Source of the DNA: Ectobacillus antri | Lineage (GTDB): Bacteria > Bacillota > Bacilli > Bacillales > Bacillaceae_G | Direction: 5' to 3' | Assembly: GCF_003852715.1 (NCBI RefSeq) | Contig: NZ_RIAV01000002.1 | Coordinates: 62,001 to 126,000, forward strand | Length of the DNA: 64,000 bases | Shown here: positions 1 through 11,463 of the stretch, one piece after another | Layout of the letters: every line of letters begins with the position of its first letter | How positions within the stretch are numbered: the stretch's first letter is position 1 | Translations under genes and position numbers: made by a program | The notes under the pieces: generated by a model | The model's database searches: none | What the model was told of the DNA's origin: nothing | What the model saw: only the letters and a program-made list of their open reading frames with translations

Positions 1-378
1 ACATATTTGGACGGGGAAGTAAGTGAAGAGATGTTTCGCGTGGATACGGTGAGTCTCGAAGATTCATTGCGCCGCTATAAAAATTGGCAATTAGTAGATC
101 GAGATGACGTGCAAATTGTACTGCAAAAGCGTGTGAACGATATATCTCCTTTACTTAAGACAAGTGGTTATTTTGGCGTTTCCAAGGAAGGTATTTTACA
201 GATCTTTAAAGGTATACCCGATGAAAAAAATGCTATTCATTCGTTTTTTCAGATTGATATGGAGAAGCTGAAGAGCTACCAAAGAGAGAAATTAGAACGT
301 GGTATTCGTGTCAAGTCGAAAAAGCAATATGAAGAAGTAATTAAAACGATGAAACCCTATTCTATGAAAAAGGACTAG
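1..378 (+). CDS. bofC: BofC, C-terminal part (cut by window edge)
   Basis: The frame is open from base 1 and encodes the last 125 residues of BofC, the forespore-made factor that in B. subtilis acts in the checkpoint controlling pro-sigma-K processing in the mother cell. Recognisable blocks are GYFGVSKEGILQIFKG and the following SFFQIDMEKL, typical of the BofC C-terminal domain. The family is about 170 residues, so the N-terminal signal or anchor segment lies upstream of the window. A TTG at 7 is internal, not a start. The position directly before ruvAB matches Bacillus synteny. The TAG stop lies inside the terminator hairpin. Confidence 0.85.
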   Translation, partial: TYLDGEVSEEMFRVDTVSLEDSLRRYKNWQLVDRDDVQIVLQKRVNDISPLLKTSGYFGVSKEGILQIFKGIPDEKNAIHSFFQIDMEKLKSYQREKLERGIRVKSKKQYEEVIKTMKPYSMKKD

Positions 379-402
379 CCAAGGCTAGTCTCATTCTTTT
401 TT
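373..402 (+). terminator. bofC terminator
   Basis: An 8-base inverted repeat GACTAGCC/GGCTAGTC overlaps the bofC stop codon. It is followed, after a short spacer, by a run of six T. It separates bofC from ruvA. Confidence 0.7.
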
Positions 403-458
403 GTACGGCTTCCTTGTGGTAAAATGGAATACATGACTAAAAAGGGAGAGAGCTTAGG

Positions 459-1076
459 TTGTTTGAATATATCACAGGTAGTGTTGAGTTTGTAGGGCCA
501 GAATATATTGTTTTGGACCATAATGGAATTGGTTATCAGTTATTAACACCTAACCCTTATATGTTCCGTAAAAGTGAACAACAAATTCGCGTATATACAT
601 ATCAATATGTAAGAGAAGATATTCTTGCACTATATGGATTTCAATCGCGAGAAGAGCGTGCGCTGTTTATGAAACTGATTAGTGTGTCTGGAATTGGACC
701 AAAGGGAGCGCTTGCTATTTTAGCAGCGGGACAAACGAAACAAGTTGTACAGGCTGTCGAGCAAGAAGACGAGAAATTTTTGGTTAAGTTCCCTGGAGTG
801 GGGAAAAAGACAGCGCGGCAAATGATTTTAGATTTAAAAGGCAAGCTGAATGATCTTGTCCCTGATGCGTTGCCTGACTTATTTTCTGCGCCGGATGCAT
901 TTGAAAAGTCTGAGCGTGTATCTGTAGAACTGGATGAAGCACTTGAGGCATTAAAGGCTCTTGGTTATGCAGAAAGAGAAATTGCTCGTGTTGTCCCTGA
1001 TCTTATCAAAGAAGCGTTATCTACCGATCAATATATCAAAAAGGCGTTGCAACTTCTATTAAACGGTAAGAGGTGA
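459..1076 (+). CDS. ruvA: Holliday junction branch migration protein RuvA
   Basis: RuvA is the tetrameric protein that grips four-way DNA junctions and loads the RuvB motor. The 205-residue length is normal. It shows the N-terminal OB-fold start ([10 protein letters not shown]), two helix-hairpin-helix motifs ([10 protein letters not shown] at about 75-84; FPGVGKKTA at 111-119) and the small C-terminal domain III that contacts RuvB. The start is TTG at 459, with a purine-rich AAAGGGAGAG ribosome site upstream. It overlaps the ruvB translation-initiation region, so ruvAB is one transcription unit for recombination and repair. Confidence 0.97.
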   Translation: MFEYITGSVEFVGPEYIVLDHNGIGYQLLTPNPYMFRKSEQQIRVYTYQYVREDILALYGFQSREERALFMKLISVSGIGPKGALAILAAGQTKQVVQAVEQEDEKFLVKFPGVGKKTARQMILDLKGKLNDLVPDALPDLFSAPDAFEKSERVSVELDEALEALKALGYAEREIARVVPDLIKEALSTDQYIKKALQLLLNGKR

Positions 1077-1081
1077 GTAGC

Positions 1082-2080
1082 ATGGATGAACGTCTTGTTT
1101 CAGGAGAGTCGATATACGAGGACGTGGATTTTGAATATTCACTCCGTCCCCAAACCCTGCGGCAGTATATCGGTCAGGAGAAAGTAAAACATAATCTTGA
1201 GATTTTTATAGAAGCAGCTAAGCTTAGGGAAGAAACGCTAGATCATGTGCTTTTGTACGGGCCACCAGGGCTTGGGAAAACGACATTAGCTTCGATTATT
1301 GCTAATGAAATGGGAGTGAATCTTCGAACTACCTCAGGTCCTGCTATAGAGCGTGCGGGGGACTTGGCAGCCGTGCTGACAGCTTTGCAGCCTGGGGATG
1401 TGCTGTTTATTGATGAAATTCATCGTTTGCCGCGGTCAGTAGAGGAAGTGTTGTATCCGGCAATGGAAGATTTTTGTTTAGATATTGTAATTGGTAAAGG
1501 GCCTACTGCTAAGTCGGTTCGATTGGATCTGCCACCTTTTACGCTTGTTGGTGCGACTACACGAGCTGGTGCACTTTCGTCACCGCTGCGAGATCGTTTT
1601 GGTGTATTGGCGCGTTTAGAATATTACGGAACTGATCAACTTTCAGATATTGTAACAAGAACAGCCGAAGTATTTGCGATTGAAATTGATCGAAATGCGG
1701 CAGTCGAAATTGCGAAACGCGCACGCGGAACGCCTCGTATCGCCAACCGCTTATTGCGGCGTGTTCGCGACTTTGCGCAGGTACGCGGAAATGGAACAAT
1801 TACAATTGATATTACACGTACAGCACTTGAATTGCTTCAGGTGGACCGTTTAGGACTCGATCATATTGATCATAAGCTCATGCTCGGGATTATTGAAAAA
1901 TTCCGAGGCGGCCCCGTCGGCCTAGAAACCGTCGCGGCGACCATCGGAGAAGAAGCCCATACAATTGAAGATGTATATGAACCGTATTTATTGCAAATAG
2001 GCTTTTTGCAACGTACACCACGCGGCCGTATTGCAACGCCGCTTGCGTATCAACATTTCGGAATAGAGGTGCCGCAATAA
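1082..2080 (+). CDS. ruvB: Holliday junction DNA helicase RuvB
   Basis: RuvB is the hexameric AAA+ ATPase that drives branch migration with RuvA. It has 332 residues. Walker A is GPPGLGKTT (about 60-68), Walker B is VLFIDEIH (107-114), the sensor-1 region is GATTRAG (about 158-164), and a winged-helix domain follows. The ATG at 1082 is preferred over the in-frame GTG at 1073 because AGGTGAG lies just upstream and family members begin MDERLV. That ribosome site overlaps the ruvA stop, which suggests translational coupling. Confidence 0.97.
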   Translation: MDERLVSGESIYEDVDFEYSLRPQTLRQYIGQEKVKHNLEIFIEAAKLREETLDHVLLYGPPGLGKTTLASIIANEMGVNLRTTSGPAIERAGDLAAVLTALQPGDVLFIDEIHRLPRSVEEVLYPAMEDFCLDIVIGKGPTAKSVRLDLPPFTLVGATTRAGALSSPLRDRFGVLARLEYYGTDQLSDIVTRTAEVFAIEIDRNAAVEIAKRARGTPRIANRLLRRVRDFAQVRGNGTITIDITRTALELLQVDRLGLDHIDHKLMLGIIEKFRGGPVGLETVAATIGEEAHTIEDVYEPYLLQIGFLQRTPRGRIATPLAYQHFGIEVPQ

Positions 2081-2277
2081 TGGACATGTCAAAGCTGTTT
2101 CTAACAGTAGGTATTGTCTTTATTGTCATGGGCTTATTGTGGCGTTTTATTGGTAAGATTCCAGGTGATATTTTAATTAAAAAAGGTAATGTAACCTTTT
2201 ACTTTCCAATTGTAACTTCAATTGTTCTCAGTGTTGTGATATCTCTCATTTTGTATATATTAAGCAAGTTTCGATAG
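2080..2277 (+). CDS. DUF2905 small membrane protein
   Basis: A 65-residue protein of the DUF2905 family. It has two hydrophobic segments (about 5-22 and 42-60) flanking the signature block KIPGDILIKKGNVTFYFPI. Function is unknown. The ATG shares its A with the ruvB TAA stop (TAATG), so translation is probably coupled to ruvB; a second ATG at 2086 is possible. It sits between ruvB and queA, the usual position in B. cereus-type genomes. Confidence 0.85.
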   Translation: MDMSKLFLTVGIVFIVMGLLWRFIGKIPGDILIKKGNVTFYFPIVTSIVLSVVISLILYILSKFR

Positions 2278-2333
2278 AATTAAGTTGACTAAACAGCAAT
2301 TAAATTTACATGAGAAATGAAACAGGTGAAATT

Positions 2334-4521
<2,188 letters not shown>

Positions 4522-4541
4522 ATAGATAAGGAGGTATACTC

Positions 4542-4823
4542 ATGAACGCTTTAGTGACACAAGTATTACCATTGGTTCTTATGTTTGCGGTATTTTATTT
4601 TTTGCTAATTCGTCCGCAACAAAAACGTCAAAAAGCAGTTGCTGCTATGCAAAGCGGTCTACAAAAAGGTGATCGTATTATTACAATTGGCGGCTTGCAC
4701 GGTGTAATTGATTCTGTCTCTGATACAACAGTTGTGATTAAAACAGGTGATGGCTCTCATTTAACATTTGAGCGCAACGCAGTCCGTGAAGTAACGGCGA
4801 AGAAAGAAGCGGTAACAAACTAA
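4542..4823 (+). CDS. yajC: Preprotein translocase subunit YajC
   Basis: A 93-residue accessory subunit of the Sec translocon, associated with SecDF. It has one N-terminal transmembrane helix (about 8-22) ending in the hallmark RPQQKRQK, then a small soluble domain with GDRIITIGGLHG. The ribosome site AAGGAGG is well placed. It is the last gene of the queA-tgt-yajC unit, before a perfect hairpin terminator. Confidence 0.95.
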   Translation: MNALVTQVLPLVLMFAVFYFLLIRPQQKRQKAVAAMQSGLQKGDRIITIGGLHGVIDSVSDTTVVIKTGDGSHLTFERNAVREVTAKKEAVTN

Positions 4824-4825
4824 AG

Positions 4826-4851
4826 AGACTTGGCATATGCCAAGTCTTTTT
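4826..4851 (+). terminator. Shared terminator between yajC and the convergent membrane protein gene
   Basis: A perfect 22-base palindrome (AGACTTGGCAT/ATGCCAAGTCT) is followed by a T-rich tail. It sits between convergent genes, so it can stop transcription from both sides. Confidence 0.85.
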
Positions 4852-5230
4852 AGTTTTTATTAGCAGTGTTCACACCAAAGATACCGCCGATTGTGCTCGC
4901 CGCAATAAGCCCCAGATGGTATACCATGCTTTCTTTTGAGAGGCCTTGGGAATAACCTAAATAATTAATAAGAAATACAAATAAAGAAAAGAAAATACCT
5001 GTTGCGCCCCCTGCAAGCCACCCTTTCATTTTTGCTTTCATGCCAGATACAAAGCCTGAGGCAAGCATTGAGATGATAGCAAGTATAAATATGATAACAA
5101 CGAGAGAAGAATCACTTATATTTGTGAGCTTTGCCAGCAATGCAATTCCAAAGCTCGCGATGGCAGCAAGCACAAGGACTGTACTGAGACCGAATAGAAC
5201 AGCTGTGGATAGTTTTTTCGTTCCGGACAT
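4850..5230 (-). CDS. TIGR04086 family membrane protein (YrzE-like)
   Basis: A 126-residue integral membrane protein with four hydrophobic helices (about 10-35, 41-64, 70-90 and 103-120). Its charge pattern and gene position match the TIGR04086/YrzE family. Function is unknown. AAGGAGGGGATAAA precedes the ATG. It is transcribed opposite to its neighbours and converges on yajC. Confidence 0.75.
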   Translation of the reverse strand: MSGTKKLSTAVLFGLSTVLVLAAIASFGIALLAKLTNISDSSLVVIIFILAIISMLASGFVSGMKAKMKGWLAGGATGIFFSLFVFLINYLGYSQGLSKESMVYHLGLIAASTIGGIFGVNTANKN

Positions 5231-5422
5231 TTTATCCCCTCCTTAATACAAGCATATTTCTGAAACGTACAAGTTAGACTAGAGAAGTAGAAATAAACTT
5301 TCCTGCTTGCGTATGATATATAAGTACATATGATTTGTTGTACATTCGAACTGTAAAGTGATAGTTTCATGTGAAAATGGGCATTATAGTACAGGTATAT
5401 TTGTATTTACGGAGGGATCTCG

Positions 5423-6076
5423 GTGGACTTATTAGAGATTGCTATACGTACAGTCGTATTGTATGGTGTAATTATCATTATTTTTCGCTTAATGGGCAAG
5501 CGGGAAATTGGCGAACTCAACGTTCTCGATTTAGTTGTTTTTTTAATGTTGAGTGAACTGGCAGTCGTCGCAATTGAAAAACCTGATAAGCCAATCGTGC
5601 ATCAACTTACACCAATGATTCTACTTATGGTGTTGCAAATTGTGTTAGCTTTTCTATCTCTTAAAAGCCAAAAAGCGCGCAAGATGTTAGATGGAGAACC
5701 GTCTATTTTAATTCGTGGCGGAAAAGTTGATGAAGTGCAAATGAGAAAACAGCGTTATAATTTTGATGATTTACTTATGCAACTCCGAGAAAAGGATATA
5801 GGTGATATTCGAGATGTGGAATATGCTATTTTAGAACCTTCCGGCAAATTGTCAGTATTTAGGAAGCCGCAAAAAGGCAACGTAGATACAAAAGCTGTAT
5901 TCGCGCTGCCTCTCATTATTGATGGTACAATTCAAGATGATCATTTAGAAAAAATAGGAAAAACAAACTTGTGGTTGCGCCAAAAGCTACGTGAGCTTGG
6001 TTATAAAGATATTACTCAAATTTCGTACTGTACGGTACAAAATGATGAATTTTTTGTAGATCTAAAAGACGAATAA
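5423..6076 (+). CDS. DUF421 membrane protein (YetF/YrbG-like)
   Basis: A 217-residue protein with three N-terminal membrane helices (to about residue 75) and the conserved RLMGKREIGELNVLDLVVFLMLSE region (broken here for length: RLMGKREIG, then ELNVLDLVVF). A cytoplasmic YcaP/YetF-type domain follows, with GGKVDEVQMRKQ and ALPLIIDG. The start is GTG at 5423, behind GGAGGGATC. It resembles B. subtilis YrbG, which occupies the same chromosomal position. The biochemical function is not established. Confidence 0.85.
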   Translation: MDLLEIAIRTVVLYGVIIIIFRLMGKREIGELNVLDLVVFLMLSELAVVAIEKPDKPIVHQLTPMILLMVLQIVLAFLSLKSQKARKMLDGEPSILIRGGKVDEVQMRKQRYNFDDLLMQLREKDIGDIRDVEYAILEPSGKLSVFRKPQKGNVDTKAVFALPLIIDGTIQDDHLEKIGKTNLWLRQKLRELGYKDITQISYCTVQNDEFFVDLKDE

Positions 6077-6100
6077 CACAGCCATCGTGGCTGTGTTATT
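6072..6100 (+). terminator. Shared terminator between DUF421 gene and spoVB
   Basis: A long inverted repeat with arms AATAACACAGCCA and TGGCTGTGTTATT overlaps the stop codon of the DUF421 gene and the end of the convergent spoVB. T-rich tails flank it on both strands. Confidence 0.8.
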
Positions 6101-7649
6101 TTCTCATGAGTTTATGTAGGAATGGAATACGAGCAAGCTCTTCTTTGCGGATTAATCCAAGTACAAGTAGTAAAACTATATATAAAAGTGTGATAGATGT
6201 AATAGAAAATAACGTTTGCACCCCAAGGGAAGAAAATATTGGGTGTGTCTCTGATAAGCGGCCTGCCATTCCGGCAATAAAGATGGCCGCTACCCCCAAC
6301 AGATAGTCACGAGCATAGATGGTAAACGTGATTTTCTTCAAGACGGTCGCATAATGGAGCAATGTTACCGTCACAAGACCAGCAGCAATGGCAAGTGCTA
6401 CGCCCATAATTTGAAATTCACTTCTTGAGGCGAGCAAAAAGATACCTGCAATTTTGACTGCTGATCCAACTAGGCTATTTAACATGGCTGCTTTTGCTAA
6501 GTCCAATGCCTGCAACATCGAGGTAAGAGGACCTTGAAAGTAATAAAAAATAAAACAAGGTGCTAATAGCTGTATAAACGGTGCAGCATGATCCGTTCCA
6601 TACATTAACGTCAAAATAGGAGATGCAAAGATATATAAAATTACAACCGACCACCCTCCTGATATAAACGAAAGACGAAGAGCTTGTTGTAGGCGATATT
6701 CAACGAGATGTGGTTGTTTTTTTGCAACAGCTTCACTCACAGAAGGAACAAGTGAGGTTGATAAAGCATAGGTGATAAAAGACGGTAAAAATAACAGTGG
6801 CAATGCATACCCAGTCAATTCCCCATACTGCTTGGTAGCTACTGCGGCTGTTACACCAGCAATTGCTAAGCTTTGTGTGACGGCGATGGGCTCTAAAAAA
6901 TAGGAAAGAGAACCAATGATTCGACTACCTGTTGTCGGTAAGGCGATACCCATTAGGGAATGCAATGTGTCTTTTCCTGCTTTTACAGTCGTAAAAAAGC
7001 GATGACGTACTGAAAATGTTTTTTGTTTCTGAAAGATAATCAGCATATATAAGAGTGAAACAAGTTCTCCTGCTGCGGCCGATACCATGGCGCCAGCAGC
7101 GGCATACTCAATGCCGAACGGTAGAAAAATTTTAATACAAAAGGCGATGAGTGCAATACGGACAACTTGTTCAATTACTTGTGCGTAAGCACTCGGTTTC
7201 ATATTTTGTTTTCCTTGGAAATAGCCCCGTAGCACAGATGATACAGCAATGACCGGAACGACCGGCAAGATGGCAACAAGCGGATATAATGTGCGAGAAT
7301 CTGTTAATAGCTTCTGAGATAGCATAGGTGCAGTGAACAATAACCCAATCGTAAAAATAAAACTAAGTGATAATGTAATGCTTAAAGAAACAACAAGTAT
7401 CTTTTTGACACGTGTTTTGTCGTGTAAGGCCTCGGCTTCTGCAACCAGCTTTGCAATGGCAACAGGAAGTCCCATTTGTGTGACAGTAATGGCTAAGATA
7501 AAAGTCGGTACAGCCATCATGTATAAGCCAACACCTTCTTCACCAAGAATTCTCGCCATTACAATTCGATTGATAAAGCCGAGCACCCTTGTAATTAAAC
7601 CGGCGGCTATTAAAATTAGCGTGCCACGTAAAAAGCTCTGCTTTGTCAT
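6096..7649 (-). CDS. spoVB: Stage V sporulation protein B (polysaccharide flippase family)
   Basis: A 517-residue, multi-helix membrane protein of the MOP/MurJ-like flippase superfamily. SpoVB is required for spore cortex synthesis and is thought to move a peptidoglycan precursor across the forespore outer membrane. The N-terminus TKQSFLRGTLILIAAGLITRV and the block GEEGVGLYMMAVPTF are characteristic. The ATG follows AAGGTGGGAACGAA. It is convergent with the DUF421 gene and divergent from comN, the same arrangement as in other Bacillus. Confidence 0.93.
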   Translation of the reverse strand: MTKQSFLRGTLILIAAGLITRVLGFINRIVMARILGEEGVGLYMMAVPTFILAITVTQMGLPVAIAKLVAEAEALHDKTRVKKILVVSLSITLSLSFIFTIGLLFTAPMLSQKLLTDSRTLYPLVAILPVVPVIAVSSVLRGYFQGKQNMKPSAYAQVIEQVVRIALIAFCIKIFLPFGIEYAAAGAMVSAAAGELVSLLYMLIIFQKQKTFSVRHRFFTTVKAGKDTLHSLMGIALPTTGSRIIGSLSYFLEPIAVTQSLAIAGVTAAVATKQYGELTGYALPLLFLPSFITYALSTSLVPSVSEAVAKKQPHLVEYRLQQALRLSFISGGWSVVILYIFASPILTLMYGTDHAAPFIQLLAPCFIFYYFQGPLTSMLQALDLAKAAMLNSLVGSAVKIAGIFLLASRSEFQIMGVALAIAAGLVTVTLLHYATVLKKITFTIYARDYLLGVAAIFIAGMAGRLSETHPIFSSLGVQTLFSITSITLLYIVLLLVLGLIRKEELARIPFLHKLMRK

Positions 7650-7822
7650 TTCGTTCCCACCTTCTCAAAAGCCATAGAATGATTTACAATAATCTATATG
7701 CACATACATAAGGCAAGCATGACAAGTATATGTACAAGCATTTTTTTCTAAGGTTTTTTCAAAACCTTTCAAAAATTCTCGTGCAAATATGTATAGCGCT
7801 CAAAAATGAAGGAGGATTCTGG

Positions 7823-8104
7823 ATGGGTGTGAAGGAACATCCTGTGAATGCGTATCGAGAACAGCTTCAAGTTGTGCTTGAAAGCAAGGCGGATGAGTTT
7901 AAGTTATTAGGCTATGATCAGGTAACGGCGCAAGAAATATGGGATTGCTTAATGAGTAAGAAGTGGAAGCAACCGGAAGAAATAAAATTATATCAACTAG
8001 TCAACGACGTGTTGGCGCTCTCATCAAGCGACTATATGACATATTTGACAATGGAGGCCTATAAAGCACCACTCAGGTCTTTTGAAGAATACGAGAACAA
8101 CTGA
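7823..8104 (+). CDS. comN: Post-transcriptional regulator ComN
   Basis: A 93-residue cytosolic protein matching ComN/YrzD, which in B. subtilis affects comE operon mRNA and competence and lies just upstream of secDF. Visible conserved stretch: KADEFKLLGYDQVTAQEIWDCL (residues 23-44; first part KADEFKLLGY). The frame is open upstream from 7730, but the ATG at 7823 has an excellent AAGGAGG and matches the family length. It ends 50 bases before secDF. Confidence 0.82.
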   Translation: MGVKEHPVNAYREQLQVVLESKADEFKLLGYDQVTAQEIWDCLMSKKWKQPEEIKLYQLVNDVLALSSSDYMTYLTMEAYKAPLRSFEEYENN

Positions 8105-8153
8105 TGATGTACAATTACAGCTCGTTACAAACAAAAGGAGGAAGTCTATACTC

Positions 8154-10403
8154 ATGGCAAAGCGGAGCAGCAGAATTGTCGCGTTTTTTTTAATCGTCCT
8201 AATAGTGGGCGCATTGATGGGTGCGACAACAAAGAATATCACACAAAACATTAATCTCGGACTCGATTTGCGCGGCGGCTTTGAAGTTTTATATGAAGTG
8301 AAGCCGGCTAAAGAAGGGGACAAAATTACACGTGATGTGCTTGTCAGCACGGTGCATGCCCTTGAAAATCGTGTCAACGTTCTAGGGGTTAGCGAACCAA
8401 ACATTCAAATTGAAGGAACAGACCGTATTCGCGTCCAACTAGCAGGCGTTAAAGATCAAAATAAGGCGCGGGAAGTTCTATCTACACAGGCAAAATTAAC
8501 GTTTCGTGATGTAAATGATAATTTGCTCATGGACGGTTCAGATTTAAAAGAAAATGGAGCGAAGCAAACGTTTGACGAACAAAATCGACCAAGTGTGGGA
8601 CTAACACTAAAAAGTGCAGAGAAGTTTCGCAGTGTAACTGAAAAGGTATTGGCAATGAAGCCAGAGAATTTCATGGTCATTTGGCTTGATTTTGAAGAAG
8701 GAAAAGATTCTTATAAAGCGGAAGCTGGAAAACCAAATCCCAAATATCTATCCGCAGCAAGTGTAGACCAAGTCTTTAATCAAACGGAAGTGTCGATTGT
8801 AGGTAACTTTACGCCGGAAGAAGCGAAAGATCTAGCGAAGCTGTTAAATGCTGGTGCGCTTCCAGTCGAGCTAGAAGAAATGTATTCTACATCTGTTGGG
8901 GCGAAGTTTGGGGAAACAGCGCTACAAAAAACAATCCTAGCAGGTATCATCGGTATTGCACTTATCTTCTTGTTTATGATTGTGTACTATCGACTACCTG
9001 GGATTGTCGCAGTTATTAACTTGTTGATGTATATTTATGTGACCTTACTTATCTTTGATTGGATGAACGCAGTGTTAACATTGCCGGGCATTGCGGCACT
9101 TGTACTAGGGGTTGGTATCGCTGTAGATGCGAATATCATCACGGATGAGCGCTTTAAAGATGAACTAAAAATCGGTAAATCTGTGATGGCTGCATATCGT
9201 GCGGGGAATCGCCATTCGTTTTTAACGGTACTAGATGCACACATCACAACGATGCTAGCAGCAATTGTGTTGTTTATTTTTGGAACAAGCGCCGTAAAGG
9301 GTTTTGCTACAAGTTTAATGGTCAGCTTAATCGTAGGTTTTGCGACAAACGTAGGTGGAACGAGACTGATGCTCGGACTTCTTGTAAACAGCCGTTATTT
9401 TGATAAAAAAATTGGTTATTTTGGTGTTAAAGCAAAAGATATTATTCCAATTTCAAAAGGTGTAGAACATGCGCCGACGAAGTTTGATAAGATTGACTTT
9501 GTGAAAGTGGGCAAATCGTTTTTAACGTTTTCTATTGTATTCACTGTAATAGGTATCATTGTATTGTCTATCTTTAAACTAAACCTAGGCATCGATTTCT
9601 CTAGCGGTTCTCGTATTGATGTAAAGAGCAATGCTGTAATGAATGTATCTGAGCTGAAGGCAGATTTAAAAGCTCTAGATATTGTTGCGCAAGACATCGT
9701 GTTAACAGGGACGAACAATGACAGTGCTGCTGTTCGTTTGAAAGATGTGTTAACGAAAGACGAAATTGCAAAAGTGAAGAGTGAATTGAAGGATAAATAT
9801 GGTAATGAGCCAAGTGTGAGTACTGTGTCTCCTACAATTGGAAAAGAAATAGCACGAAATGCACTTATTGCTGTACTGATTGCATCCGTAGGTATCATCC
9901 TATATGTAAGTTTACGCTTCCGTTTTACGTATGCCGTAGCTGCCGTTATTGCTTTGTTACATGATGCGTTCTTTATCATTACTGCATTTAGTGTGTTGCG
10001 TTTAGAGGTGGACTTACCATTTATTGCGGCTGTATTGACAATTGTGGGCTATTCTATTAATGACTCTATTGTTACATTTGATCGTAACCGTGAGTTGTAC
10101 AAAAAGCGCAAGATTCGCACCATACAGGATTTAGAGGAGATTGTAAACTTAAGTGTGCGTCAAACATTGGCACGCTCTGTAAACACTGTATTAACTGTAT
10201 TGTTACCTGTTATTTCCTTGTTGATTTTTGGTAGTGATTCATTACGAGGCTTTTCAATCGCTTTGTTTATCGGATTAATTGTGGGAACCTATTCTTCTGT
10301 ATTTGTCGCTTCACAAATTTGGCTGCTCTTAGAAAAGAGTCGTTTGAAGAAAGGCAAAGGAAAGAAAGAGGAAGAAGAAACAAAACCGGAATTACAAGTG
10401 TAA
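8154..10403 (+). CDS. secDF: Protein translocase SecDF (fused)
   Basis: A 749-residue natural fusion of SecD and SecF, as usual in Bacillus, with about 12 membrane helices. It uses the proton motive force to assist late steps of Sec export. The SecD half shows GLDLRGGFEVLYEV, GVSEPNIQIEG and GIAVDANIITDERF. The SecF half shows LGIDFSSGSRIDV and VGYSINDSIVTFDRNRE. The ATG at 8154 behind AAAGGAGG is preferred over an upstream in-frame start at 8082 that would overlap comN. Confidence 0.97.
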   Translation: MAKRSSRIVAFFLIVLIVGALMGATTKNITQNINLGLDLRGGFEVLYEVKPAKEGDKITRDVLVSTVHALENRVNVLGVSEPNIQIEGTDRIRVQLAGVKDQNKAREVLSTQAKLTFRDVNDNLLMDGSDLKENGAKQTFDEQNRPSVGLTLKSAEKFRSVTEKVLAMKPENFMVIWLDFEEGKDSYKAEAGKPNPKYLSAASVDQVFNQTEVSIVGNFTPEEAKDLAKLLNAGALPVELEEMYSTSVGAKFGETALQKTILAGIIGIALIFLFMIVYYRLPGIVAVINLLMYIYVTLLIFDWMNAVLTLPGIAALVLGVGIAVDANIITDERFKDELKIGKSVMAAYRAGNRHSFLTVLDAHITTMLAAIVLFIFGTSAVKGFATSLMVSLIVGFATNVGGTRLMLGLLVNSRYFDKKIGYFGVKAKDIIPISKGVEHAPTKFDKIDFVKVGKSFLTFSIVFTVIGIIVLSIFKLNLGIDFSSGSRIDVKSNAVMNVSELKADLKALDIVAQDIVLTGTNNDSAAVRLKDVLTKDEIAKVKSELKDKYGNEPSVSTVSPTIGKEIARNALIAVLIASVGIILYVSLRFRFTYAVAAVIALLHDAFFIITAFSVLRLEVDLPFIAAVLTIVGYSINDSIVTFDRNRELYKKRKIRTIQDLEEIVNLSVRQTLARSVNTVLTVLLPVISLLIFGSDSLRGFSIALFIGLIVGTYSSVFVASQIWLLLEKSRLKKGKGKKEEEETKPELQV

Positions 10404-10434
10404 AAAGGATGCTCCATAGCGGAGCATCCTTTTC
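10403..10434 (+). terminator. secDF terminator
   Basis: The inverted repeat AAGGATGCTCC/GGAGCATCCTT, with a short ATAGC loop and a following T run, starts at the secDF stop codon. Confidence 0.85.
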
Positions 10435-10514
10435 TGCTTAAAAACAAGTGTTTTTTCATAATATATAAAGAGTATTAGCGTTTAAAGCTGTTCAGAAGAG
10501 AAGGGAAGTTGAGT

Positions 10515-11411
10515 ATGGAAAACCAACAACGGTTAAAACAAGCTCAAATTGGTGCCATTGTAGGGATTGTTGGAAATGTGATTTTAGCGGCAATTAAAGC
10601 GATTGTGGGGTTTTTGGGAAATAGTACAGCTTTAATTGCTGATGCAGTTCACTCTGCTTCTGATGTTGTTGGGTCTTTAGCGGTTTTATTTGGTATTCGC
10701 GCCGCAAATCGACCGCCGGATGAAGATCATCCGTACGGGCACGGCAAAGCAGAACCTATCTCCGCTATTATTGTTGCCGTTTTACTAGCAATCGTCGGTT
10801 TTGAGATTGCTATGTCGTCTATTGAAGCATTTAAAGGAGAGGTGGAAATTCCTAAGTTTATCGCACTCTTGACGGTTATTTTTTCTATCTTTATTAAAGA
10901 GGCGATGTTTCGCTATAAATATAACTTAGGAAAACGGATCAATAGCGCTGCTATTATCGCTAATGCGTATGAACATCGTTCAGACGTATTTTCTTCTTTA
11001 GCAGCACTAGTCGGTATTGGTGCAGCTATGCTTGGTGGGCGGTTTGGTATACCGTGGCTGGTTTATGCAGACCCTGTTGCTGGATTGTTTGTATCTTTGC
11101 TTGTCATTAAAATGGCTTGGTCAATTGGAAAGGAAGCCATTCATAGCACACTAGATCATGTATTGCACGAAGAAGATATCGCTCCTATGTATCAGATTGT
11201 TTCTGGTGTGGAAGGGGTAAAAAAGGTTGACGCTTTGTATGCACGGGAACATGGGCATTATGTTATTGTAGATATTAAAGTTTCCGTTGATCCTCATATT
11301 ACTGTAGAAGAGGGACATCGTATTGGCAAACGAGTAAAAGAAGCTTTGATGACACAGGCGAACGTACAAAATGTATTTGTGCACATCAACCCATATTCAT
11401 CTGAAGAATAA
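10515..11411 (+). CDS. Cation diffusion facilitator family transporter
   Basis: A 298-residue metal:proton antiporter of the CDF family, with six predicted membrane helices and a cytosolic C-terminal metal-sensing domain. Metal-site residues are visible in helix 2 (ADAVHSASD, about 42-50) and helix 5 (EHRSDVFSS), with the HPYGHGK loop at 72-78. The substrate cannot be fixed from sequence; Mn, Zn, Fe and Co are all exported by relatives. The ATG at 10515, nine bases after AAGGG, is chosen over the TTG at 10509. It sits alone between secDF and recJ. Confidence 0.9.
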   Translation: MENQQRLKQAQIGAIVGIVGNVILAAIKAIVGFLGNSTALIADAVHSASDVVGSLAVLFGIRAANRPPDEDHPYGHGKAEPISAIIVAVLLAIVGFEIAMSSIEAFKGEVEIPKFIALLTVIFSIFIKEAMFRYKYNLGKRINSAAIIANAYEHRSDVFSSLAALVGIGAAMLGGRFGIPWLVYADPVAGLFVSLLVIKMAWSIGKEAIHSTLDHVLHEEDIAPMYQIVSGVEGVKKVDALYAREHGHYVIVDIKVSVDPHITVEEGHRIGKRVKEALMTQANVQNVFVHINPYSSEE

Positions 11412-11463
11412 TAGAAAAGTCTTGGCCAATTTAGTATAATAAATTGGTTAAGGGGTGATTTCG

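Noticed and set aside
9416-9979. A 187-codon open frame opposite secDF
   Set aside because: Antisense shadow of a well-conserved gene, with no ribosome site and no recognisable protein features.
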